From the NCBI GenBank assembly GCA_964438205.1, contig CAYTJQ010000014.1, positions 1 through 64,000 of the forward strand: a stretch of 64,000 nucleotides of DNA, given 5' to 3'. The notes under the pieces were generated by a model. That model worked only from the letters and a program-made list of their open reading frames with translations, had not been told where the DNA came from and ran no database searches. Of this stretch, positions 21,938-29,815 are shown one piece after another (the stretch's first letter is position 1; each line of letters opens with the position of its first letter). This DNA comes from Pseudohaliea sp964438205 (lineage in GTDB: Bacteria > Pseudomonadota > Gammaproteobacteria > Pseudomonadales > Halieaceae). The position numbers and the translations under genes were made by a program.

Positions 21938-22246
21938 ATGGAGCTGTACATCAACAACAGCAGCGTCCTCACGTTGTCGGGGCTGCGTAATGTCCGCACC
22001 GACGAGGTAATCGCTGATGCGACGGTACAGCTCACGCTCTACGATCCTGACGGCGACGAGGTCACCGGTCAAAGCTGGCCGGTGACGCTCACGGCCGAGG
22101 GCAACGGCCAGTACTACGCGATCCTCGCGCCGTCGATCGACATCGATCAGGGTACGACTTACAACGCCCGGGTGACGGCCAATACCGGCACAGCCCAAGG
22201 TGAGTGGAACTGCTCGCTCTACGCGACACGCCGCGACTGCACCTGA
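21938..22246 (+). CDS. Hypothetical Ig-like beta-sandwich protein (102 aa)
   Basis: Starts at MELYINNSSV three bases after the previous stop. It is all-beta, with 'ADATVQLTLYDPDGDEVTG', 'WPVTLTAEGNGQYYAILAP' and 'TTYNARVTANTGTAQGEW', the strand pattern of Ig-like or carbohydrate-type sandwich domains often seen in phage connector and tail accessory proteins. The stop overlaps the next start (TGATG). Confidence 0.55.
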   Translation: MELYINNSSVLTLSGLRNVRTDEVIADATVQLTLYDPDGDEVTGQSWPVTLTAEGNGQYYAILAPSIDIDQGTTYNARVTANTGTAQGEWNCSLYATRRDCT

Positions 22247-23343
22247 TGACGACCCCCAATGACAACGAAGTTGCGCGCATGGACGGCTGGCCCGGCGGCA
22301 TGAACAACCGGGCGCGTGAGGCAGAGTCTGTGGTTCGCAGGGAAGGCGAGGCGGTGCCGTCGAGCCAGTTCCTTCGTCGGGCGCTCAACGTCGATCTGAC
22401 GGCCGAGGGCCACCCCCTGCGCCGGCGTGGCTACGCTAGGGCGGTGAGTGGCTACGCGCACAGCGCGTGGTGGTGCAGCGAGCTGGCGCTCCTGTGCGCG
22501 GTCGTGGATGGCCAGCTGCTGGTGGGCCGGGATAGCGCCAGTCTGGCGGCCCGGGCCGCGGTGAACCGATATCTACGGGTATCCTACGCCTTCCACGTCG
22601 ACGCGATCTACTGGTCGAACGGGAAGGAGAGCGGAAAGATCGAGTACGACGGCTCGGCCGCGGTCTGGCCGGATCCTCAGCGTGCGGTGGACCTGAACAA
22701 TCGCGAGGCGACGACGCCGCCGGACTTCGAGCCGCTGCCGGAGGAGCAGGGGCAGCAGCTGGTGAATACCGTCACCTACGCGGCGATGCCTATCGGACAG
22801 CTGGTCGAGTCGTTCGCCGGCCGGCTCTGGGTCGCGCAGGACGACGGCCTGTATTTCTGCGAGCCGATGACACCTGATGTCACTCGGCCGGCCACTGATT
22901 TTTTCATGCGGCCCAAGTACCTCTGGATGCTCAAGCATGCCCACGACGGGCTCTACATCGGCGACGAGAGTGGCGTCTGGTGGATGGGGGGTACGAACCC
23001 CTACGAGATGACCGCGCGCCATGTGAGCCCTTACGGGGTAGTGCGGCAGTCGCCGGCGCGCGTCCCGGGTGAGAAGCTCGGCGTCGCCGTCGATGACGTG
23101 CCGGTGTGGTGGGGCCTCGATGGTGTGCTCATGGCCGGCCTCCCGGGCGGCGAGGCCCGGCAGCTGACCCGGGACCGGCTGGCGACGCCGGAATACGGGC
23201 TGGGCGCGCTCAGCATTCGTGAGCGCGAGGGTATTTCGCAGATTGTGGCGTCCTTGCAAAAGGGTGGGGGCGTAAATAATATGGGTGCGACGGACACGGT
23301 GGTTGCCGAGGTCCGCAAGCACGGCATCACGGTGAACCCGTAG
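22246..23343 (+). CDS. Hypothetical structural protein, possibly beta-propeller (365 aa)
   Basis: Starts at MTTPNDNEVA in a TGATG overlap. The N-terminus resembles phage structural proteins (DGWPGGMNNRARE; FLRRALNVDLTAEGHPLRRRGY). The rest is made of short strands with Trp/Gly turns (FAGRLWVAQDDGLYFCEP; HDGLYIGDESGVWWMGG; DDVPVWWGLDGVLMAG), consistent with a six- or seven-blade propeller that encloses genome-derived data displays in other tail proteins. Probably virion. Exact role unknown. Confidence 0.6.
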   Translation: MTTPNDNEVARMDGWPGGMNNRAREAESVVRREGEAVPSSQFLRRALNVDLTAEGHPLRRRGYARAVSGYAHSAWWCSELALLCAVVDGQLLVGRDSASLAARAAVNRYLRVSYAFHVDAIYWSNGKESGKIEYDGSAAVWPDPQRAVDLNNREATTPPDFEPLPEEQGQQLVNTVTYAAMPIGQLVESFAGRLWVAQDDGLYFCEPMTPDVTRPATDFFMRPKYLWMLKHAHDGLYIGDESGVWWMGGTNPYEMTARHVSPYGVVRQSPARVPGEKLGVAVDDVPVWWGLDGVLMAGLPGGEARQLTRDRLATPEYGLGALSIREREGISQIVASLQKGGGVNNMGATDTVVAEVRKHGITVNP

Positions 23344-23354
23344 AGGGCAGAGAC

Positions 23355-23915
23355 ATGGACAAGCAGATCGAAGACGCGCTGCGGGCAGGACGGTTCCAGC
23401 GCAACGAGGACGGCAGTATCTTTGTCCCCCGGGAACGCATGCTCGTACAGGGTGTGTTCTCGGTGGCCAAGCGTGGTGAGCCGGAGGAGCTGTCGCCGAA
23501 TCTCGTCGTCAACCAAGGCCTCGATTATATCCTGAAGGCCGCGGTAGGTGAGACCGCCGGGATCTCGAACTGGTACCTCGCGCCGTTCTCCGGCGACGTA
23601 ACTGTTCTGGCGACGTGGACAGCCGCCAATTTCACCAGCAACGCGACTGAGTGGACGGATTACGACGAGACGGCTCGGCAGGCGTGGGATCAAGCGGCAG
23701 TGGCGTCGCAGGGCACCGACAGCTTTGCCAGCAAGGCATCCTTCACGTCGAGCTCGGACGGCCAGACGGTTCGCGGCGTGGCCCTTATCTCAGCATCTGC
23801 CAAGAGCGCTACCTCCGGCACCCTGCTGGCGGCAGCGCGGCTGAGCAGCGACAAGGGCCTCGACACTGGTGAAATCCTCGACATCGGGTACGGTCTGCAG
23901 CTGACCGCGGTGTAA
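23355..23915 (+). CDS. Hypothetical virion protein (186 aa)
   Basis: Starts at MDKQIEDALR. A basic helical start is followed by GVFSVAKRGEPEELSPNLVVNQGLDYIL, a segment I have seen in phage tail or baseplate-like accessory proteins, then a beta- and Ala/Ser/Thr-rich body ending in DTGEILDIGYGLQLTAV. Its upstream ribosome binding site is modest (GAGGGCAGAGAC). It lies in the structural cluster between the propeller-like protein and the 1171-residue protein. Confidence 0.6.
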   Translation: MDKQIEDALRAGRFQRNEDGSIFVPRERMLVQGVFSVAKRGEPEELSPNLVVNQGLDYILKAAVGETAGISNWYLAPFSGDVTVLATWTAANFTSNATEWTDYDETARQAWDQAAVASQGTDSFASKASFTSSSDGQTVRGVALISASAKSATSGTLLAAARLSSDKGLDTGEILDIGYGLQLTAV

Positions 23916-26900
23916 GTGCGCTACACCAACGAGATCTCCCTACGGTTCAAGGGGGACAAGGAGCGGTGCCAGCAGCACATCCTGCGGGCCCGCACCCTCC
24001 TCGGGGAGGTCTGGAACCGGGACATCGTTCTCGGTGAGTTGGAACAAGCGTGGCGCCGCGTACTCCTCCCGGATGGCGTGGCCATTACCGTCTGGGCCTC
24101 CCGCTGGCAGCCCCCGATCGTGGAGATCGACGTGGAGCCCCGGGAGCCTCCGCCGCAGCCTCAGCCCGGGGCGCTGGCCCTTCGCCTGCGCTGGGAGCCG
24201 GAAGGCATACTCCTCACCCCGACCACCCTCGAGAACCGCGACGGTTGGGGCCTGCCCCGGCGAGACCTCGACACGGGCGACCGCCTGCCGGGCATCGGTA
24301 CAGAAGGCGGTGTGATCCCCCAGTGCCTGCTCAACCGCTACGAGAACAACCTCTACCACGACAACCCGCGCTTCCTGCAGGGCGAGATCTCCGAGGATCT
24401 GCAGATCGCCGACCTCGTGCCGGACGATTATGAGCCGCCGCTGACCCGCGAAGCCTATGATACAGAAGCGATCACTCCGAGTTTCATCCAGTCCTACGCC
24501 CGCAGGGGGGCGAACCTCGTGAGCTATGCCGAGCCGGATGACGAGGCGGAGTTTTACCGATTCGCGGAGGTGGAGGCGGCGCCGGGTGTGTACCTCGGTG
24601 CCGAGCTGATATTGACGCAGGATGAGGTCGTAGAGCCGCAGACGGATGAATGGCACTGCCACCGGCCAGAGGAGCTGCTGTTCCTCAACGCCACGTATGA
24701 GTCCGCCTACCAAGCTACCAACGCTCTGCGTGTTGCGGTAGGCGAAGACCGGGTGATGCGCCCGCTGCGGGGCGAGAAGGATCCGGCGGAGCTGGGCACG
24801 ACGGCGCTGGCCAGCGACAGCGTGTTCGCGCACTCCTATTTCGACTGGGCGCCGGGCATCAGGACCGCCGCCGGCCGCATGCATTTGAGCGCGGGCTACG
24901 AGCCTTACGGCTGGTTCAGCAACAACCCCGGCGAGAACATTCAGGTCTATACCTCGCTGCCGGACGACGTGAACACCCCGGAGGAGGTCGGCGAGTGGGT
25001 CATCGAGCAATGGGAGGGGTCCCCACGGCATTACAACAACATCATCGATGCCCGCTGGACGGGGAATACCGGGTACCCATGGCACGGATGGGTCCCCCGC
25101 GGTACCCGTGGTGGGTTCATGCACATCCACTCGGTGTCGCCGCTCAGTTTCGATCAGCTCTGGGTGGTCAACCTCAGTGCCTACGGGTACGCGCTCGACG
25201 AGGAAGACCCGCCCATTACCGGGGCGACATGGGTGCAAACATTCTCCGCGCGCGAGGCGTGGCTGCCGGTTTACACCATGGCAAGGAAATTCGAGCTTGG
25301 CGTTGCCGGACTGTCCGGGGCCAGCTGCCCCTACGGACGGGATTATTACCGTACGGAGCGTCGCTTCGGCTACAACGCGCAGTTCTACGAGATCCCCGAG
25401 GGTAACGAGCAGCCAGCGTTTTTCACGCTGGCCGAGGAAGATGAGGACGATTTCCTGACCTGCCTCGGCGTGGCGCCGTTCGAGCGCGCGGACCCTGACG
25501 ACGAGGAAGTGGTACGGACGTGGCTACGCGGTGTGTACTGGCGCTCCAGCGACGCGCGGAACCCATACCCCAGCACACAGGTAGAGCTGGATGCGCGCTT
25601 CGGCGAACTGATTGTCGTCGTGTGGCCAGACGGGCTGGGAGACAGCGCCCGCTTGCCATGGCGAGAGGACGAGCAGCCGGAGAGCTGGGAGGTGGAATTT
25701 CAGCAGCGCTTCGAGGTGATCGACGGCTGGGTGCCTGAGTGCGAGGCACTCGTGCAGTTCAGCTCAGACGGCGACAAGTTCCTCATCGAGCTGGAGCGCG
25801 TCGGCACGGAGTTTCATTTCGAGGGGCTGAAGCGTAGTGATCGCGTGTCCGGCGTGTTTATCGACCCCGAGACTATCGACGACATCAAGACGACGTTTGA
25901 TACGGGCCAGTTCAACATCCAGCGCGTCGCGCTCGAATACACCACTGACTTCGCCGGCGAGCGCGAGCTGCGGGAACTGGACGGCTCAGACCCTATCCGC
26001 GCCATTGTCGAGACAGGATACGAGGACAACGACGAGTTCGCGTTTTACTACGAAGTCACTGTCGCCGGCGAATACAAGATATGGCCGCACTACAACGCTG
26101 CCGGCAGCATCCAGTGGGTCGCATTGGTGATCGATGAAAACTGGCGTCAGTATGAGCGCCCCAATACAGGCAGCAACCTACCGCTGGTTAACGCTGACGA
26201 CTTGTATGACCCGGGAGACCCCTACGTGCACGCCGAGAACCGCCACCGCGGGTACCGTCGGCGCACGCTTGTGTTCCCGAGCGGCAAGGAGATTGTTTAC
26301 TGCCAGCAATACGTACTCCACAACTTCGCCGTGGATTTCGATCTAGCGATACCGTACCCCGGCTTCAGTGTTTTTCCCGGCGACGGCAGGAATTTCTACG
26401 CCGTGCTTCATTACATCGACCTCGCGACGGAGACCATCATCTTCAGCGAGCACACGATGAAGACGTACTACAACTACGACAACCTTGATCCTATGGGGGC
26501 GGTTATCCCGCGGCTAGAGAACCGATGGCCGCCTGATGCAGAAGGACCGAGTGACCCGAACAACAACCCGTTCTCGTGGACCCGCGGTGACAGTATCTAC
26601 CGTCTGGATGCTTTTACCGGGGCGGATCGGGTAGAGGAGGTACTGGCCGAATATCCCGGCGCCGACGACGATCCGCCGCGGTATCAGCCCATGACGGCTG
26701 AGTATTCCGCGGGGCGGCAGGTGAAAGTAGAGTTTGTCGGGGACCTGTATCCCGCGGGCCACACTCCCTATGCGTTTTACGCAATCGCCTTTGCCACGGG
26801 CAGCCCCGGGCAGGTTCCGCAGGGGCCGGGCTACTACGCTTACAACACCCAGATGATGTTCCCGGGACTCGGCTTCTCTGACGTGTCGACAGCCAGTTCC

Positions 26901-27431
26901 CCGGGAACGGGCGATGCACTGGACGATTTCTTTTCGATGATGCCAATCACGGATTTCGATGTAACCGTGTCCACGCGATCTGATGGCTCAGGGGAGAACC
27001 ACCCGACAATCCTGCGGTTTCGCAACGGAGAACGGTACCGCGGGCAGGATGGATCAGGCGCTTACTACAACGTCGCGCCGATGTTCTCGCACGAGGGCGA
27101 GGTTCGGGCCAAGTTTGTTCACTACGATGGCCGTTGGGTCGCGCGGCTCGAGGTGCGGCATATCAACCGGCATGGGATCCGGGAACCGGATTACCCGACG
27201 CAGCCGCGAGCAGCACCCAACCTGTATCTGGCTAGCGACTTCAGTACGACGCTGCCCGCGGACGCGGTTGAGAAGGAGGGTTATTTTGATTCCCTCGCCG
27301 GACAGTTCGCGCGAGAGGTAGCGACGTTTGGAGACGAGAGTACGGCCGTACACCTCAAGGCGAACTTCGACCTTGACTCGGCTGTAGGAATCAGCGATGT
27401 TTACGACATTGAGCCGTTTGGGCGGGTGTGA
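23916..27431 (+). CDS. Large virion protein of unknown fold (1171 aa)
   Basis: GTG start at 23916, immediately after the previous stop, encoding MRYTNEISLR. Very rich in Trp, Tyr, Asp, Glu and Pro with little helix, for example VGEWVIEQWEGSPRHYNN and GVYWRSSDARNPYPST. No repeats, no membrane segment and no catalytic motif that I can name. Length, composition and context suggest a tail, receptor-binding or adsorption protein. It is the largest tail-region product in the window. Confidence 0.6.
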   Translation: MRYTNEISLRFKGDKERCQQHILRARTLLGEVWNRDIVLGELEQAWRRVLLPDGVAITVWASRWQPPIVEIDVEPREPPPQPQPGALALRLRWEPEGILLTPTTLENRDGWGLPRRDLDTGDRLPGIGTEGGVIPQCLLNRYENNLYHDNPRFLQGEISEDLQIADLVPDDYEPPLTREAYDTEAITPSFIQSYARRGANLVSYAEPDDEAEFYRFAEVEAAPGVYLGAELILTQDEVVEPQTDEWHCHRPEELLFLNATYESAYQATNALRVAVGEDRVMRPLRGEKDPAELGTTALASDSVFAHSYFDWAPGIRTAAGRMHLSAGYEPYGWFSNNPGENIQVYTSLPDDVNTPEEVGEWVIEQWEGSPRHYNNIIDARWTGNTGYPWHGWVPRGTRGGFMHIHSVSPLSFDQLWVVNLSAYGYALDEEDPPITGATWVQTFSAREAWLPVYTMARKFELGVAGLSGASCPYGRDYYRTERRFGYNAQFYEIPEGNEQPAFFTLAEEDEDDFLTCLGVAPFERADPDDEEVVRTWLRGVYWRSSDARNPYPSTQVELDARFGELIVVVWPDGLGDSARLPWREDEQPESWEVEFQQRFEVIDGWVPECEALVQFSSDGDKFLIELERVGTEFHFEGLKRSDRVSGVFIDPETIDDIKTTFDTGQFNIQRVALEYTTDFAGERELRELDGSDPIRAIVETGYEDNDEFAFYYEVTVAGEYKIWPHYNAAGSIQWVALVIDENWRQYERPNTGSNLPLVNADDLYDPGDPYVHAENRHRGYRRRTLVFPSGKEIVYCQQYVLHNFAVDFDLAIPYPGFSVFPGDGRNFYAVLHYIDLATETIIFSEHTMKTYYNYDNLDPMGAVIPRLENRWPPDAEGPSDPNNNPFSWTRGDSIYRLDAFTGADRVEEVLAEYPGADDDPPRYQPMTAEYSAGRQVKVEFVGDLYPAGHTPYAFYAIAFATGSPGQVPQGPGYYAYNTQMMFPGLGFSDVSTASSPGTGDALDDFFSMMPITDFDVTVSTRSDGSGENHPTILRFRNGERYRGQDGSGAYYNVAPMFSHEGEVRAKFVHYDGRWVARLEVRHINRHGIREPDYPTQPRAAPNLYLASDFSTTLPADAVEKEGYFDSLAGQFAREVATFGDESTAVHLKANFDLDSAVGISDVYDIEPFGRV

Positions 27432-27883
27432 TGGCGATCAAACTTAGCGCAGGATTACAGGCCAGCGTGCTCAGCGAGTTCGGCCTTGGCGCGATGATGA
27501 ACTACGGCGTTATCGAGGTGTATACCGGCGACCAGCCGCTATCCGCCAGCGATGCGCCGACGGGTCTTCTGCTTGCCCGGGTCACGACCGACGGTCTGGA
27601 TTTTACAGCCGGCTCGCTCACGGGCGGGCTGCAGGTCGTCTACGACGCAGTGGCCGGCGGGCTGGTCAAGGTAGGAACGTGGCGCCTTCGGGGCGTCGCT
27701 ACTGGCGCACCCGGGTGGTGGCGCTGGAAGTGGAATGCGGAGGACGACGACAGCTTCTCGGTATTTCTTCCGCGTCTGGATGGTGTAGTCGGCGAATCCC
27801 TCGTGCTGGGGGCTCTGAACCAGATCACACCAAGTACTAACGAGGAAATCGAAGACTTTTTAGTCGCGTTCTCAGGAGAGTAA
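27431..27883 (+). CDS. Hypothetical virion protein, paralogue of the next gene (150 aa)
   Basis: The ATG at 27431 overlaps the preceding TGA (TGATGG); a GTG three bases earlier is also possible. Begins MAIKLSAGLQASVLSEFG and contains GVIEVYTGDQPLSASDAPTG, which aligns with the start of the following gene (MALKFSTAFRND; GTIKVYAGTVPADADAS). Two adjacent copies of one fold are therefore likely. Beta-rich, ends in an acidic tail. A family of small tail or capsid proteins; role unknown. Confidence 0.6.
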   Translation: MAIKLSAGLQASVLSEFGLGAMMNYGVIEVYTGDQPLSASDAPTGLLLARVTTDGLDFTAGSLTGGLQVVYDAVAGGLVKVGTWRLRGVATGAPGWWRWKWNAEDDDSFSVFLPRLDGVVGESLVLGALNQITPSTNEEIEDFLVAFSGE

Positions 27884-27886
27884 ATC

Positions 27887-28324
27887 ATGGCCCTCAAGTT
27901 CTCAACAGCGTTCCGTAACGACCTGCTCGATACGAACGACCTCGCTACGCTGTTCGACGGCACCATCAAGGTCTACGCCGGTACTGTTCCGGCTGATGCT
28001 GACGCCAGCCTCGGCGGCGCTACGCTGCTCTGCGAATACTCGCTTAATGACACCGGCGACCCGCTTAGCATGGATACGACGGCTGCGGGTGGCGCGCTGG
28101 GCAAGGCTCCGGCCGAGGTATGGAGCGGCACTGCTGGCGCGACCGGTACGGCGACGTTTTTCCGCTATGAGGAATCGGGCGACACCGGCGGCGCCAGTAC
28201 GTCCGAGCGGCGCATCCAAGGGACCGTCGGCGGTGCGGGCTCTGACCTGTTCGTCACCAGCACGTCGTACGTGGACACCACGCTGTACACGATCGACTAT
28301 TTCAGCATTTCGATCCCGGTGTGA
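27887..28324 (+). CDS. Hypothetical virion protein, paralogue of the previous gene (145 aa)
   Basis: Starts at MALKFSTAFR with CAGGAGAGTAAATC upstream. Shares with its neighbour the N-terminal helix, the 'tag' KVYAGTVPADADA and the following LLCEYSLND strand, then diverges into a Gly/Thr/Ser-rich beta domain. Tandem duplication followed by divergence is the simplest explanation. Confidence 0.62.
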   Translation: MALKFSTAFRNDLLDTNDLATLFDGTIKVYAGTVPADADASLGGATLLCEYSLNDTGDPLSMDTTAAGGALGKAPAEVWSGTAGATGTATFFRYEESGDTGGASTSERRIQGTVGGAGSDLFVTSTSYVDTTLYTIDYFSISIPV

Positions 28325-28327
28325 TGG

Positions 28328-28612
28328 ATGCTAGTCAAAACGACGGACGACCGGATTGTCCTGACACAGGTGGGCACGCGGTGCGTTGAGTACGCGCCGG
28401 CGCCTCCTGTGCCTTCTACGCTGGACGAGGAAGATCCTCGGCGGCCGCCGTCACCCCCGTCGGTACAACCGCCTCCTCCGCTTGAGCGACGGGTCTACAT
28501 AACGCGTAACTACCGCGATTCGTTCGGTCGCTGCTGGCGGGAAGTGTTCTTCATGGAAGACGACACGAGCATCACGGTGCAGCGGGAATTAGCCCCGTTC
28601 GCCTGCGGGTAG
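28328..28612 (+). CDS. Hypothetical Pro-rich protein (94 aa)
   Basis: Starts at MLVKTTDDRI, four bases after the previous stop. A short beta start is followed by a Pro-rich linker (EEDPRRPPSPPSVQPPPP near 37) and a C-terminal beta segment (RRVYITRNYRDSFGR). Gene placement between virion proteins suggests a structural accessory role. Confidence 0.55.
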   Translation: MLVKTTDDRIVLTQVGTRCVEYAPAPPVPSTLDEEDPRRPPSPPSVQPPPPLERRVYITRNYRDSFGRCWREVFFMEDDTSITVQRELAPFACG

Positions 28613-28621
28613 GAGGCTACC

Positions 28622-29815
28622 ATGGCGCTTGCAGCGACCGGCACTTTCTTCGAGCGAGCACAGCTTTTTCAACCCGCCGATAGCGCGTCATTTGGTATCA
28701 CGTGCGCTATTAGTAGCGATACTGCGATGGTCGGATACTCCAACACGTCCACCGGCGCAGTAGACACCGCAGTGTATGCGCTCGACGCCGGGGTTTGGCT
28801 CCCGTCGCAGACGCTCACCAATACAGACGGGGTAATCCCGCAGGATATCCAAGGCGATGTCGCGATAGCCGCGGCACAAAACATGGTGACTGGCTTCGCC
28901 GGGGTGCATGTGTATACGCGTGAAGCAGGTACTTGGTCGCGGCTTCAGACGCTAGAAATCCCCAATCTCGACGACGATACTATTTCCGTGATGGGCGCTG
29001 TGATTAGCCCCGACGGGGAGTGGCTCGCAGTCGGCGTATTCAACTCAACGCTGTTCACAACAAATCGCGGTTACGTCCGCATGTACCAATGGGGCGGCTC
29101 GTCGTTCGCTTTCTCCAGCGAGATAGACTCCCCAGAGGGGTCGGGGTTTTTCTCCGCTTTCGGGCAGGCACTAGCACTTTCTGAGACAGGCACGCTGCTT
29201 GTAGGCGCGTACTTAAGCGACGCGTTTGGTAGCGGCGACGGGCAAGCGTACGTCTACAAAGTATCGGGCACAACATGGTCGCTAGATCAGACCATAAACA
29301 CACCACTGAACCTGTCGAATACCGGGTTCGGGCGCACGGTCGACATTACGCCGGACGGCGCTTCTGTGCTTATCGGGGACGCTAAAAACGCGGCGAGTAT
29401 CTACACAAATGGCGGCTCAAGTTATAGCTATGTAGATCGCGTTGACGGGCTCAATGCAAACGGCGATACGTTATCACGCATTTCTGCCGATGGCCTTACT
29501 GTCATCCACACGGATGGCGGCTTTGATGAGACGTCAACAATCCGCGTGTACGAAAACACCGGTGGATGGGCGCTCACGCAAACTATAACACCCGAGCACA
29601 CCGATGAGGTGTATACGTGGAAGTCAGTAGAGTGGCTGGATTACGCAGGCGGTAATATCATCGCGAGCGTATTTCCGCGAGAGTCAGGTGATGGCCTTCT
29701 TATGGAGCCCGGTGAAGTCTTTATCTATTCGCGAGATGAAGTGACTGACTCCCCCTTCTCCGACTTCTGGACCGGGTTTACCCTGTCTGAAGAACGCGAG
29801 GCTTCCTGCGGATGA
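28622..29815 (+). CDS. Beta-propeller-like virion protein (397 aa)
   Basis: Starts at MALAATGTFF behind GGTAGGAGGCTACC. It contains seven or so repeats of about 50 residues with AxSxDxxxxxVGY/VGV or GxAxVYxxxxGxWxxxQTL, for example GVHVYTREAGTWSRLQTL, GQAYVYKVSGTTWSLDQT and TIRVYENTGGWALTQTI, the FG-GAP/propeller signature. Such domains bind glycans or proteins. The gene is richer in A/T than its neighbours, which suggests recent exchange of a host-range module. Confidence 0.65.
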   Translation: MALAATGTFFERAQLFQPADSASFGITCAISSDTAMVGYSNTSTGAVDTAVYALDAGVWLPSQTLTNTDGVIPQDIQGDVAIAAAQNMVTGFAGVHVYTREAGTWSRLQTLEIPNLDDDTISVMGAVISPDGEWLAVGVFNSTLFTTNRGYVRMYQWGGSSFAFSSEIDSPEGSGFFSAFGQALALSETGTLLVGAYLSDAFGSGDGQAYVYKVSGTTWSLDQTINTPLNLSNTGFGRTVDITPDGASVLIGDAKNAASIYTNGGSSYSYVDRVDGLNANGDTLSRISADGLTVIHTDGGFDETSTIRVYENTGGWALTQTITPEHTDEVYTWKSVEWLDYAGGNIIASVFPRESGDGLLMEPGEVFIYSRDEVTDSPFSDFWTGFTLSEEREASCG

